Counted from the first letter of the stretch, positions 12,004 through 23,225 are shown. The stretch is DNA of 64,000 nucleotides from Meghimatium bilineatum (GCA_034231615.1 CM067298.1:26740528-26804527); one strand, 5' to 3'. The notes: a model not told the origin generated them from the sequence alone. Made by a program: numbers and translations.

Positions 12004-15000
12004 GTAAGTACTATATTATACTCGTAGATGTTATCCAAGAACCAGGACAGTTATGAGCTCTAATTACCAAAAGACCTTTATTAAGAACACATAACATCAA
12101 TAGTGCTGTTTGTACACGTAACTTTTTTGTTGTGAATGCGTTATTGATAAGGGACTTTTGGCCGAAACCTCGAGATTTGTGTTATTATGTGTGCTTCCAG
12201 TGATTAGTGCAAATTCATCGCAATGTTCCAAGTCTTGCACGGTGGAGCGTACGCCGGCGGATATTGGTCTTGTACCTTGATGAAGTCCCAAACATCTCCC
12301 AACCTGATTATAACGCCAGGGACTAGGTCGCACCATAGGAAACTGTGAAAACTTTTGAAGATACCAGTTGAAGATATTGCTATGAACAGGCTAGTTCACG
12401 AGATACCATATGCTAGAAGTTATTAAGAGCAGACAGTAGCTTCTACAGCGTTTACTGCACATGGATGTGATAGGCTGGTAACTTGTGTCAATATCCCTGT
12501 ACTGTAGGCAGAACGCATGTCCTAGACCATACATGCCCATCTAGCACTGGAAACGAGAAAGTAGATCATCTGTAATCGCAGCTATTAAATTGTCCAGCTT
12601 GTTGAGCTATACGTGATTGACAATATAGCTCGGAATACAGCTATAACGAAAACATTCTCGCCTTGGAATATCAATGCAATCGCCACATCACGTCTTACTA
12701 GAAATGATTAACTTGTTTTTACTACAAAATAGTATTCTCTTAAAATACGGGGTCCACTATAAAAGAGTAATTTGTGAACAAACCGGTGAAGATTGCAATA
12801 CATTTCTTTTAATAATCATAGGGAATAAACACTTTGGGAAAAATAATTACTGAAAATTAGTCCAACGACTATTGCTAATTATTGCATGCTTACAGAAAGC
12901 TTATTTATTTGAAAAATCTGGCAACGTGTGGCCTAATAACTAAACATGTAATGGAAGGGAATTTCTGTTCGAAGAAGCCGTTATACTAAAGAATGACGTT
13001 TAAAATACTCACATTAGCTCTGTGTAGATTTTTTAGTAAATAAGATTGGTTGTATATCAAATTATGTAACATGTTTTCACACAAAACAGTGAACCACCTC
13101 TCCTATGCGATCCATTATGCTTTGACTGGACTGTAGACGAACCTGGCCCCAATGATAGCTACGGCCTTAACGGACTCAACTGGCACGACTGGAAGATGGA
13201 AGAAATCACTAGAAATTCTTTTCAGCCCATCGTGAAAGGTTTCAAACCTCAACATCCTGGTAAATATTATCATATTTTGTATTTGTTTTCAAATAATATA
13301 ATTTTCGCCTGTTTTAATGATAATACGTCATAGATGAATTCTTGTGTTCATACGTCATAGATGAATTCTTGTGTTCATACGTCATAGATGAATTCTTGTA
13401 ATCGTACGTCATAGATGAATTCTTGTGTTCATACGTCATAGATGAATTCTTGTAATCGTACGTCATAGATGAATTCTTGTGTTCATACGTCATAGATGAA
13501 CTCTTGTGTTCATACGTCATAGATGAATTCTTGTGTTCATACGTGTTAGATGAATTCTTGTGTTCATACGTCATAGATGAATTCTTGTAATCGTACGTCA
13601 TAGATGAATTCTTGTGTTCATACGTCATAGATGAACTCTTGTGTTCATACGTCATAGATGAATTCTTGTGTTCACACGTCATAGATGAATTCTTGTGTTC
13701 ATACGTCATAGATGAATTCTTGTAATCGTACGTCATAGATGAATTCTTGTGTTCATACGTCATAGATGAATTCATGTGTTCATACGTCATAGCTGAATTC
13801 TTGTGTTCATACGTCATAGATGAATTCTTGTGTTCGTACGTCATAGATGAATTCTTGTGTTCCTATTGCTATCACCTGTCATTCATGAAATCTATGTCTC
13901 AGCTTTTCGCAACACTTTCTGGAAGGTACAGATTATAATATTTCAGAATACAAATACAGCTGTCGGTCCTTAAGTTCTCCAAAACTAGCTCCCGTCAGGA
14001 CATAAACTTATTTGCAGGATGATTCTGGGAGTATGTCATAAGATAATTTTGAAAACATTTACTGCTTTTTTCTTCAAGTCTTGAACACATGAAAATTTGT
14101 CTTATACTTAAGTTGTGTACTCCCATCCATTACATTATCTCTCTCTTTCTCACTCTCTCTCTCTCTCTCTCTCTCTGATCTGCCGAAACATTTACAAGTG
14201 ATATCCATTCTGATCTGCTGACATATTTCAAAGTGACATGTTATATTTTATCTGATCTTCTGACACATTTCAAAGTGACAACTCCTCTGATCTGCTGACA
14301 TATTTCCAAGTGACATCTGCTCTGAAATATTTAAAAACGAAGCTATTATTGCCACCTATATTAAATTTAAAAGTGTTTTTATCTATCTATGTGTTAATTT
14401 TAACGTATCTAATTTTATGTGTAGATGCACGTTAATTACATGTTAAAAATTGCGATAAAATACTTGTGTTTTCGTACTGACAAATATGATGTTATATATT
14501 AAATTATCAACATCACCCCAATTCCTCACTAATGCCACATTTTCTCCCCAATGTGATTCATAAATCATCACATGTTATGCCTCATACACATGATGAATGC
14601 CTCGTTGAGATGTTATTAATTGCTCACTTGTGTTTGTTCTTTATACGTTTGTTTTAATGTCCATGTTTTATGTCTCATATGTTTGGCGTACTTTAGGAAG
14701 GGAAAATCGTAATCTCGGAAGGGAATATCGTAATCTCGGAAGAGAAAATCGTAATCTCCGAAGGGAAAAGGTAGACCACTGCTGAGGTACACAACAGTTT
14801 ATTATCTGGTATATTTCTGTTCCAGCAAAATCTAGACTACAGTTCAGAGCTTACTATGTTCTCTCCTTAGTTAACTGGTATATTTTATTTCCAACTAGAT
14901 ACCTATTGCTGTTAATCGTCGTGTTTGCTAATCGGCATTGTTAACCCCTATTCTGTTAGTAATCTTTCCCTCTCCAAGTATCTTTAGTAAGTATTACTTT

Positions 15001-16817
15001 TTGACAATGCATTTTTACCCTTCTACCCGTTGTCAGCACACAAACATTGTGCTTACTCTGATTACATACGTACATGTATGATACATTTTTTCCAACATCA
15101 ATTCACCATATTTGTTATTATAGCTCATCATCAAGTGCCGTATCCGCAACGAAGGTTTCCTGTAACATACCTCTAATATCATCTGCCTCATGAGTTGATA
15201 ATGTACGCTGCAACACTCTAACCTTCCAACGTGTACATCTCGTGATACCCTCCCTCCCAAACTAGTATTTGTGCCTACCTCTTTACAGTGGCGTCTCCAG
15301 CAACAAGTTGTCATGCCTGTTGAGATGTCGAAACACGTTTGATTTCTCTTTTGTTTAATAGTTAATTTGTAATAGAAACGAGATGTGAGAAGGCAAATAC
15401 AGCACCATGCCAGCTGCATCACTACTTCTCCATCCCACGATGGAGATGGAAGTTAAACGACAAATGATTTACAGTATATTCCTACCAACACTGTGTTACA
15501 AGTACCAAGCCAGGTCTCTCTTTTCTTCACATTACAGAACATAGTGACATGTGAGATGAAATGTTTGAGGAAGGCTGCAGGGCCACCAGGCTAGACAGAT
15601 TACGAAATTAAGACATCACTGTAAGAATAGGTATAACATCTTGCATTTATACATAGAAAGGCAGCAGGTCAAGTGGTTTGACCACGTTATGAGAATGCAT
15701 CACGACAAGCTTTCCGTGAAGGCATATAACCAAATGAGATCAGAGTACAAAACCAGAGAAAGACCACGAAAAAGATGGATAGAGAACGTCAGGGACATCT
15801 TGAATAAACATGGTCATAGCACAACCTTAAATCAGAAGCTCGAGCTCCCATACCCCCCCCCCCCAATTTAACGACACGAGTGAATAGCAAGCCATCTGTA
15901 GAAAAGACAATAAATAATAGTTAATTGTACATACGAAGTGTTGTGAGGAACCTCTGTGTTAGTGTTCTCCTCTTTCAATAAAATTGTTCTTGTTTTTCTA
16001 CATACTCATATCTCAATGGTTTCAATTTATCGTCTAGTTATTTATTCATTGTCACTGTTTATTAATATTATAACTATTTCATTGCAATAATACGTGACTG
16101 TATGTGACGGAGTTCTGCTTTGTGTATTATTGTATTCAATATTTCTGTCCGTTTTGTGCCAGTGTTCCCTGATAAAGACTCTTTGTCCAAAATTTAGATA
16201 TTCGTGCTTATATTGCATCATCATCATATACATATGTGTTATTTGTATTTCATTTCTTTTCTCGTAATATGTTACTGCTTATCATATTATTGTGCATGTT
16301 TGATACTTTGGCATTGGTTGTGTTTTTGTCAGACATTCTCTTACTTCCTGTTTATTACAATAGTCAAAAATCACTCTAGCAACGAAAAAATATGCAACGA
16401 ATGATTTCCGTTTATCAGCATGCATCTTATTCGACTTCTGATGAACAACTATAAACATCTATTTTTCTATTCATGCGTCCCATGCGATCGGTTCTGTTTA
16501 TGAATTAAGTTTACTAACAATATAAACTTTTATAGTTTTCGAGCTTTTATATCAACTTCTGTGTTATAGATGTAGGTTTTTAAATCATATTTTTATGTTC
16601 TATCCTCAAAGGATTTACTAAGGCACCAGCCCCTCCAGATACACCAGTTTACATATCGAATCAGCCAATGGAATGCTACGGCGCTCAGCGATGTTGCAAA
16701 CGACAGCCTTTTGCAAGGGACGTAAACTATTTCAGAGACTGGAGATGTCATGCTGCTAGGCTTCCACATCCATGGAAACCACCGCATGTTCACTGGGCAA
16801 CCAATCAACATCTTTGA
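11702..16817 (+). CDS. Gene A: Cys/Pro-rich small protein, 3 exons, 225 aa
   Basis: Exons 11702-12003, 13090-13259 and 16612-16817 join with GT-AG borders in phases 2 and 1 to a 678-nt frame without internal stops. The protein starts MSNNNTDCRYQ, with no signal peptide or membrane helix, so it is probably intracellular. It has 17 Cys, including CGC at 52-54 and CWDC at 61-64, many Pro, and aromatic motifs FDW (112-114), NWHDW (131-135), YFRDW (197-201) and HPWKPPHVHW (210-219). The FDW and PWKP motifs echo genes B and C, suggesting a distant member of one family. Intron 1 holds a hammerhead-like motif; intron 2 holds a 27-bp array, smaller repeats and a LINE end. AATAAA lies 16 nt after the stop. 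The function is not recognised. A structural role such as a sperm or ciliary axoneme component would suit small Pro/Trp/Cys-rich proteins, but that is a guess. Confidence 0.8.
12143..12172 (+). other. Degenerate hammerhead/Penelope-like terminal motif
   Basis: TTGATAA, a GGGAC-TTTT-GGCC hairpin, then GAAACC. This has the layout of a type-I hammerhead core (CUGAUGA, stem II, GAAA), but C3 and G8 are not conserved. Such cores occur at the ends of Penelope-like retroelements. It lies in intron 1 of gene A. Confidence 0.35.
13090..13259 (+). CDS. Gene A exon 2
   Basis: The acceptor CACACAAAACAG precedes 13090 and the donor CCTG|GTAAAT follows 13259. It adds residues 101-157 with CDPLCFDW, NWHDWKMEE and GFKPQHP, and ends on the first base of codon 158. 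Confidence 0.8.
13322..13862. repeat. 27-bp minisatellite, 20 units, in gene A intron 2
   Basis: Unit TACGTCATAGATGAATTC plus TTGTGTTCA, repeated 20 times. Nearly every unit carries an EcoRI site (GAATTC) and a TACGTCA word resembling a CRE half. A second unit type with TTGTAATCG replacing TTGTGTTCA recurs five times and may mark block duplications. The 176-codon minus-strand frame (MTYEHKNSS repeats) results from the 27-bp period. Confidence 0.97.
14140..14335. repeat. CT microsatellite followed by diverged 35-42 bp repeats
   Basis: (CT)n at 14140-14177 runs into four diverged copies of CTGATCTGCTGACATATTTC plus AAAGTGACA. The copies differ in the spacing after GTGACA, so this is an old array. 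Confidence 0.8.
14696..14770. repeat. 21-bp repeat, 3.5 units
   Basis: GGAAGGGAAAATCGTAATCTC in tandem, still in intron 2 of gene A. Confidence 0.85.
15430..15870 (+). mobile_element. LINE 3' fragment in gene A intron 2
   Basis: Frames on + read MEMEVKRQMIYSIFLPTLCY, then MKCLRKAAG, then (15641-15871) YIERQQVKWFDHVMRM and RERPRKRWIENVRDIL. These are the Y-x-PTLCY, W-x-HVMRM and RPRKRW landmarks of an RTE-like ORF2 C-terminus. A C run near 15853 and frame breaks mark decay. Confidence 0.8.
16168..16195 (+). other. Degenerate hammerhead/Penelope-like motif
   Basis: CCTGATAAAGACTCTTTGTC followed by CAAAATTT. This has the CTGATRA + hairpin + GAAA layout with the GAAA altered to CAAAA. It lies in intron 2 of gene A, followed by a TTATATTGCATCATCATC tail. 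Confidence 0.3.
16612..16817 (+). CDS. Gene A exon 3 (terminal)
   Basis: The acceptor TCTATCCTCAAAG ends at 16611. The exon completes Gly158 and runs to TGA at 16815-16817. It encodes the conserved-looking tail with CYGAQRCC, YFRDW and HPWKPPHVHW. Confidence 0.8.
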
Positions 16818-16832
16818 TTTTATTTGAGAAGA

Positions 16833-16838
16833 AATAAA
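16833..16838 (+). terminator. Polyadenylation signal AATAAA for gene A
   Basis: A canonical hexamer 16 nt after the gene A stop codon. The cleavage site would fall near 16850-16865. Confidence 0.6.
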
Positions 16839-17249
16839 TCTAGCACAGGCTGGACGATTATTTATGGCTCTATTGAATACATACATTTGTTGTATTAATT
16901 AAAACATACAATTATAGAATTCTATTGGTAGTTTTAGTTACACGTATTTGCATTGCTTTTCTTTGTGTTTGTTTTCCTACAGTTTGTTTATTGTTTATTA
17001 TATCTAGAATATTTCCGACGAAACATCAGGAATTAAATTAGATGATTCAATTCCTATTTAAGGATTGAGGGCGCTGCCCGTACACTACATCATCTTTTTT
17101 GGCCAGACCCCTCCCCCAAATTTCTTGGTGTACTGCCGACCCTCTCGCTTTTATGTAATGATATTCCCATTGGCTGCCTACTACATCTACTCTCAGTAAT
17201 ATTTGGATACCCATACGGCTGCCTACTGGATCTACTTTCAGTAATTATC

Positions 17250-18013
17250 CTGTTATTGGATATATTCTCAGAGTTGGTTACAGTATTCTGTTATTGGATA
17301 TGTTCTCGGAGTTGGCTACAGTATTCTGTTATTGGATATATTCTCAGAGTTAGTTACAGTATTCTGTTATTGGATATGTTCTCGGAGTTGGCTACAGTAT
17401 TCTGTTATTGGATATGTTCTCGGAGTTGGCTACAGTATTCTGTTATTGGATATGTTCTCAGAGTTGGCTACAGTATTCTGTTATTGGATATGTTCTCGGA
17501 GTTGGTTACAGTATTCTGTTATTGGATATGTTCTCAGAGTTGGCTACAGTATTCTGTTATTGGTTATGTTCTCAGAGTTGGCTACAGTGTTCTGTTATTG
17601 GATATGTTCTCAGAGTTGGCTACAGTGTTCTGTTATTGGATATGTTCTCAGAGTTAGCTACAGTGTTCTGTTATTGGATATGTTCTCAGAGTTGGCTACA
17701 GTGTTCTGTTATTGGATATGTTCTCAGAGTTGGCTACAGTATTCTGTTATTGGTTATGTTCTCAGAGTTGGCTACAGTGTTCTGTTATTGGTTATGTTCT
17801 CAGAATTGGCTACAGTGTTCTGTTATTGGATATGTTCTCAGAGTTGGTTACAGTATTCTGTTATTGGTTATGTTCTCAGAGTTCGCTACAGTGTTCTGTT
17901 ATTGGATATGTTCTCAGAGTTGGCTACAGTGTTCTGTTATTGGATATGTTCTCGGAGTTGGTTACAGTATTCTGCTATTGGATATGTTCTCGGAGTTGGT
18001 TACATTATTCTGA
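17250..18013. repeat. 38-bp minisatellite, 20 units
   Basis: Unit TGTTATTGGATATGTTCTCA plus GAGTTGGCTACAGTATTC. The period is not a multiple of three, so the three forward frames rotate through the same peptide (VFCYWICSQSW, ILLLDMFSELAT, QYSVIGYVLRVGY). This creates overlapping false ORFs of up to 235 codons. Variants (GTT/GCT, GTATTC/GTGTTC, GGATATG/GGTTATG) recur in mixed order. Confidence 0.97.
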
Positions 18014-18239
18014 GGATACTGGCATGTATTGTGATCTAGATATAAGATATTTTGTAAGTTATTCAAGAAATAGCAGAAGAAGAAAAAGAAGGATATATAA
18101 TTTAAAGATTCCAGTGTGGTCATTCCACATGCTAAATAACGCTCACAAACGATGTTGTCTATGTGGTGAATGGGTCCGAAGAGGAAGCAAAGAATAACGG
18201 CACTAGTATTTTGATCTACCTATCGTGCATGTTTATGTT

Positions 18240-18425
18240 TTAGTGTGGGGGATCGCCTATTACGTCTGATGGAAAGTCAAAATGAGTCAGAAGCCATGCC
18301 GAAATCAGATGTGTTGAGTCAAAACGGACAAAAATCACAGCCATGAAATAAATCCGGACACATAACTCTCCGTTATGTTTACATTTCTCCTGCTAATTTG
18401 TGGAAGTATGAGAACTAAGGCATAA
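18240..18425 (+). mobile_element. SINE-like dispersed repeat, copy 3
   Basis: AGAAGCCATGCCGAAATCAG, GTGTTGAGTCAAAACGG, AAATCACAGCCATG, then TCTCCTGCTAATTTGTGGAA and GTATGAGAAC. This matches the middle and 3' part of the 44.9 kb copy. Confidence 0.65.
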
Positions 18426-18499
18426 GAAGTAACAGATGTAGGGATTTCTGATCATAAACTCCAACTCAAAATTCTTCATTTTTAATATCTTATTTTGAT

Positions 18500-18670
18500 C
18501 AGTGCCCTCTAAGAAAAACATATTCATGCACGAAAGAATGGACAATATAGTTTGCTGTTTCGCGAAGTTTAGAGTGGACACTATAGATTTCTGTTTCTTG
18601 TAGTATAGAGTGGACACAATAACTTGCTCTGTTTTGAAGTATGCACAAAAGTGTGGACAATATATATTGA
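18500..18670. repeat. Diverged repeats of about 45 bp, 4 units
   Basis: Four loose copies of GTGGACAATATA...TTGCTGTTT...GAAGTTTAGA. Spacing and sequence are both eroded. Confidence 0.6.
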
Positions 18671-18699
18671 TTTTCTTGAAGTTTCCTTTATGATTCTAT

Positions 18700-19300
18700 T
18701 ATTTTAGTACTTTCTAGCATTTAGAAATCCTGGTACATCAGTGTATAATAACATCGAGTGATTCAGGTTAAATGACAAACTCATTTGAATCTGTTTACTA
18801 GTTACAGAACTGTGTCACGTCTTGAAAAAGAAATGCCGGAGTTGAGATGCTGTTTACGTCAGTAATAACATTGGTTATAGTGGTAAACAGTCCTAATTCA
18901 TTATCCACTAGACACAATACATGAAAAGGGAGTTAACATGTTGTATAGTTATACCACACGTTCGACTTGAAAATATGATTATGTCCCCTGTTACGATAAA
19001 CTAGTGTTAAAATATCGGTCTACATACATATTTCAGTTTACGAACAACATAAACCCTGAATATAACAGTTATCCTTTATAAGTTAGATAGATAGATAGGC
19101 ATTTATAAGCAAGACATTTCTCCAAAGTATACTGATAAAATGGGCATTTAACAAACTGGACCTGCTTGCAGCAAATATGTCAGATCGGAAAGTAAATATT
19201 TCGCTAATGACAATTTGTATTAGAAATTGTCAATATCACTGTGTGTATTATTAAAAACCATGATATAAACATTCGTTTGTTTTTTTCCAGAAATTGTAAC
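18700..19300. other. Gene-less stretch
   Basis: AT-rich sequence with one short SINE-like scrap near 19175 (TGTCAGATCGGAAAGT, also at 23070 in reverse). No gene was seen. Confidence 0.45.
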
Positions 19301-19364
19301 TGGTGAAGTTATTATTTCCTTTATGTAGTCGATGGAATTTATGGAAAAACAAAAAAAACATATG

Positions 19365-19836
19365 GAAAAACAAAAAAATAGAAACGAAAGTGCTAATGTT
19401 ACGAACTTTTATTTTTCCGGTTGCAACATACGGATGTGAAACATGGACTCTAAGTAAAACAGCGGCAAAGAGGATCAGCGCCTTCGAGCTGAAATGCTAC
19501 AGAAAGATACTTAGAATATCATGGAAGGATAAAATCAGAAACTCAGATATTATAAACACATTGAATATTCCAGAGTGTTGGTTACTAAACACAATAACAA
19601 AAAGAAAACTACGCCTGTTTGGTCATATAAAGAGACACAACTGTTTAGAAAGACAAATAATGGAGGGAAGAGTACCTGGGAAGAGGAGAAGGGGCAGACC
19701 AAGAAGACGATGGACTGACGACATTAAAGATAACATGAATACATCGCTAGAAAATGCAAGCCACAGCGCCCAAGACAGAGAGAGGTTCAGAGAGTTCATT
19801 GGGAAGACAACGTTCTGGAAGGAATACGTCACATGA
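19365..19836 (+). mobile_element. LINE ORF2 C-terminal fragment, long open frame
   Basis: The frame to TGA at 19836 encodes TKVLMLRTFIFPVATYGCET, FELKCYRKILRISWKDKIRN, KRKLRLFGHIKRH, GKRRRGRPRRRWTDDIKDNM and a Q-D-R-E-R end. These are the standard thumb and C-terminal landmarks of RTE-like reverse transcriptases, uninterrupted for about 155 codons, so this is one of the younger scraps. Palm and endonuclease are missing (5' truncation). Confidence 0.9.
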
Positions 19837-20090
19837 CAGTCGAATTTTCTTCTAGAGCTTTCTTTCATTACGTGAACACTTCTTCTAGACCACCTAAGAG
19901 TAGAGCGTTTCTACAATAGGCATTGCATTACCAGAAGACTTCTAGGCAGAGTAGAGAGAGAGAGTATGAAACAGATCTCGGAAAACCATGCGAATGCACA
20001 CAAGAAACAAGAGCACTCATATATCCTCAGTAGCAAAACATTCAAATAAAATAAATCCAATAAGGAAGCCAGAGGATAAATTAAATATTC

Positions 20091-20271
20091 TTGAGTCTAA
20101 CGGGAATTGAACCAGTACGTTCAACGGCACCACAAACGCCTAGCAACTCTCGTATACGAGATTTTCCGTACTTGGAGATGCGGTTAGTCAAGTACAGAAA
20201 ATCTCGTGTACGAGAGTTGTTATGCGATTTGGTGCCGTTGAACGTACTGGTTCAATTCCCGTTAGACTCAA
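20091..20271. repeat. 84-bp near-perfect palindrome containing tRNA-like SINE ends
   Basis: Left arm 20091-20174 and right arm 20189-20271 are inverted copies with few mismatches and a 14-nt loop. The right arm contains GGTTCAATTCC, a full match to the pol III B box, and a weak A-box-like TAGTCAAGTACAG about 65 nt upstream. A single-orientation copy of loop plus right arm occurs at 34261-34362, so the palindrome is an inverted duplication of a dispersed tRNA-like element. The RNA or single strand would fold into a very long hairpin. Confidence 0.85.
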
Positions 20272-20509
20272 AAATAAAATAAACACAATCTCAGCAATAT
20301 TAACAGCTTTCAGGTGATGAATTATACGTAAATCAAAATGGGTGGTGGTGGTGGTTGGAGGTGGTGGTGGTTATTACTGCATGACTTCAACACAAGACAT
20401 ATTATAACATACATACAAGTGCTAGTTTTAAACAATACACACACTGTAGTAGCATTAAAAATTTATAATACAAGCAGACCAGAAGCATTAACCACGGATG
20501 TAACATACA

Positions 20510-20595
20510 TGACATCCACATGATATTCACATGACATCCACAGGATATTCACATGACATCCACATGACATCCACATGACATCCACATGACATCCC
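20510..20595. repeat. 11-bp minisatellite, about 8 units
   Basis: ATGACATCCAC with an ATGATATTCAC variant. Confidence 0.9.
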
Positions 20596-20689
20596 ATTCT
20601 AATTTAAATCTACATGTTATAATAATTGCACAGGATGAAACTTCTTTCTTTTCTCATTTCTTTCGTTACGCTGTATACAACATTTGTGC

Positions 20690-21003
20690 CTTCTAACCAG
20701 TTCTCTGCAGACGGCCTTTTTTGTGTGCTTCATATTTGTTTATTTTTGTGAACTCCTTTTTTTCTGTAATCAAGCTTTTGCATGGTCTGTCCTTGGTTTT
20801 GTATCCATCGTGTCTGCATAGCAATATCTTTTTACGGCACACTCTCAAGGTAGTCTGAAAGCTTGTGAAAACCACTTAATCTGTTGTCTTCTGATGTCAT
20901 CCAGGATTGACATTGTATTTGTTAGTCTTCTGATGTCATCCAGGATTGACGTTATGTTTGTTAGTCTTCTGATGTCATCCAGGATTGGCATTGTGTTTAT
21001 TCG
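20690..21003 (-). mobile_element. LINE scrap with an internal 39-bp triplication
   Basis: Homologous, same strand, to 6296-6560: TTCTCTGCAGACGGCCTTTT, TTGTGTGCTTCATATTTGTT, ATCCATCGTGTCTGCATAG and TAGTCTGAAAGC. From 20886 a 39-bp piece (TCTTCTGATGTCATCCAGGA plus TTGACATTGTATTTGTTAG) is present three times. It occurs once in the 6.5 kb relative. Confidence 0.75.
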
Positions 21004-21004
21004 T

Positions 21005-21687
21005 ATTCACGATGAAACAATAGACAATAAATAAACTAAGACATCTTGAAAGAAACACTATCAGGAATTTTATTATTTATTTCAACACAATATCCGCCAT
21101 CTTCTGGTTCTCTAATAAACTTATACTTCCTTTTTTAAACCAGTTCGTTGACATTCATTGAAATACTGTGATTTCTTTACATCCCATCAAACCAGCCTTG
21201 TCTTTCCATCAGCCGTATAGCAGAGAGACATTGTCCAGTCTCTATATCTTTTCTCTGTGACACAGTCATGCAGTGTTTCCCACGATTCCCATTCTGTTGA
21301 ACGGTATAACTAGATTTATTAGGTTTAACAATTCCACGTCTAACTAAGTCTGCACGCTCCTGTTGCATTCTTAGAAAGAGTTCGTGGTAGAAAGAGGCGT
21401 GTCGACGTGCATGGCTAGCTGATGGTATGCCTGCCGCAGGAAGCTGGAGAGAATAACAAAGATGTATTACAAATAAAGATTTAATTAGTATGTGGTCATT
21501 TGTTATTGCACATATATGCGTTCATAGATATGTTGAAATATATATGTGGGTATGTGTCTGTGTGCGCGTGTGCGTCTGCGTGCGCGCGTGCGTGTGTGTG
21601 TATGGTGTATGTGTGTATGTCAGCACTTACTAATAAACTATAGTTTTTATGTTGTAATTATTGGATATTTCTAATAAGGGTAATGTA
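21005..21687. other. Gene-less stretch with GT-rich tract
   Basis: A (GT)/(GC)-rich low-complexity tract spans about 21545-21635. The minus-strand frame at 21177-21368 is short and unrecognised. Confidence 0.5.
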
Positions 21688-22492
21688 GCTCTGCCTATTG
21701 AATGTACATCTGCCTACTGAATGTACTTCTGCCTACGGAATGTACGTCTGCCTTTAGAGTGTACTTCTGCCTACGGAATGTACGTCTGCCTTTAGAGTGT
21801 ACTTCTGCCTACGGAATGTACGTCTGCCTTTAGAGTGTACTTCTGCCTACTGAATGTACATCTGCCTTTTGAGTGTACTTCTGCCTACTGAATGCACATC
21901 TGCCTTTTGAGTGTACTTCTGCCTACTGAATGTACATCTGCCTACTGAATATACTTCTGCCTACTGATTGTACGTCTGCCTTTTGAGTGTACTTCTGCCT
22001 ACTGAATGTACATCTGCCTACTGAATGTACTTCTGCCTTTTGAGTGTACTTCTGCCTACTGAATGTACATCTGCCTACTGAATGTACATCTGCCTACTGA
22101 ATGTACTTCTGCCTACTGAATGTACATCTGCCTACTGAATGTACATCTGCCTACTGAATGTACTTCTGCCTACTGAATGTACGTCTGCCTTTTGATTGTA
22201 CTTCTGCCTACTGAATGTACATCTGCCTACTGAATATACATCTGCCTACTGAATTTACATCTGCCTACTGAATGTACATCTGCCTACTGAATGTACTTCT
22301 GCCTACTGAATGTACATCTGCCTACTGAATGTACATCTGCCTACAGAATGTACGTCTGCCTTTTGAGTGTACTTCTGCCTACTGAATGTACTTCTGCCTA
22401 CTGAATGTACTTCTGCCTACTGAATGTACTTTTGTCTACTGAATGTACTTTTGCCTACTGAATGTACTTCTGCCTACTGAATGCACTTCCTC
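21688..22492. repeat. 19-bp minisatellite, about 42 units
   Basis: Unit TCTGCCTACTGAATGTACT, with second types TCTGCCTTTTGAGTGTACT and TCTGCCTACGGAATGTACG. Near its left edge the CTACGG and CTTTAGAG types alternate several times, a 38-bp higher-order unit. Further right CTACTGAAT units dominate. Confidence 0.96.
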
Positions 22493-22883
22493 AAGTGTGA
22501 CTCGACTTTTATGACAAACGTTTTATTATTTGCTTTAGTAAATAGTACATTTTATGTTATTGTTATCTACACTGATTGATTCGTTATCAACGTTGTACTT
22601 GAGTTGGTGCTTTTCCTGTTCGCTAGGAAAACTGTCAAAGAATGTATGTTTTCTTTTTGTGAAGTCAAAATATTGTTATATTAGAGTTCTTTTGTTGTAT
22701 ATTATATACGCTACTTTGTTTCTACATAGCTACAACTAATGTATGTTAAAAAAAATAAGTTACTTATGACCCGTATTAACAACATGGATAGTAATGGAGG
22801 GTTTGCAGATCATGTATATTCTTCTCTTTTTCTGCGTTCACTGGCAAATTTCTTTAAATTGTCCGCTTCTTTGCTTCTGCGTT

Positions 22884-22998
22884 CATTGTCAAACTTCTGC
22901 ATTGTCAAACTTCTGCATTGTCAAACTTCTATATTGTCAAACTTGTACATTGTCAAACTTCTACATTGTAAAAGGTCTACATTGTCAAACGTTTACAT
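22884..22998. repeat. 16-bp minisatellite, 7 units
   Basis: CATTGTCAAACTTCTG in tandem with increasing divergence to the right. Confidence 0.92.
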
Positions 22999-23044
22999 AT
23001 TAACAGAATATAAACTAAAAAATGTAAAGCGCTGTGTCATGATT

Positions 23045-23225
23045 TAAAGCGTAGATGTAATAAATGCACCTTCCGATCTGACATATCCGAATTCAGCATT
23101 GGTCATTTTCACCCTCTATAGGAGTGGACAGCCAACTCCATCATCTAAACTTCTTATCGCTTCTTACAGCATGTCTGGTAGGTGACATTGTGGCTGCTGT
23201 TTGCTCTCCTTTTAGGCCACGGCAT
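23045..23225 (-). mobile_element. SINE-like dispersed repeat, copy 4
   Basis: Minus strand: GAGAGCAAACAGCAGCCAC, GATGGAGTTGGCTGTCC, CCAATGCTGAATTCGG, ATGTCAGATCGGAAGGTGC. Same order as the 44.9 kb copy. Confidence 0.72.

Noticed and set aside
13314..13844. 176-codon minus-strand frame of MTYEHKNSS repeats
   Set aside because: Product of the 27-bp intronic array; antisense to gene A, with no start or splice context.
17256..18197. Four overlapping + frames resembling membrane proteins
   Set aside because: All arise from a 38-bp repeat read in rotating frames.
20091..20271. tRNA gene, suggested by GGTTCAATTCC
   Set aside because: No acceptor or anticodon stem can be drawn, and the sequence recurs as a dispersed element at 34261 and 63525.
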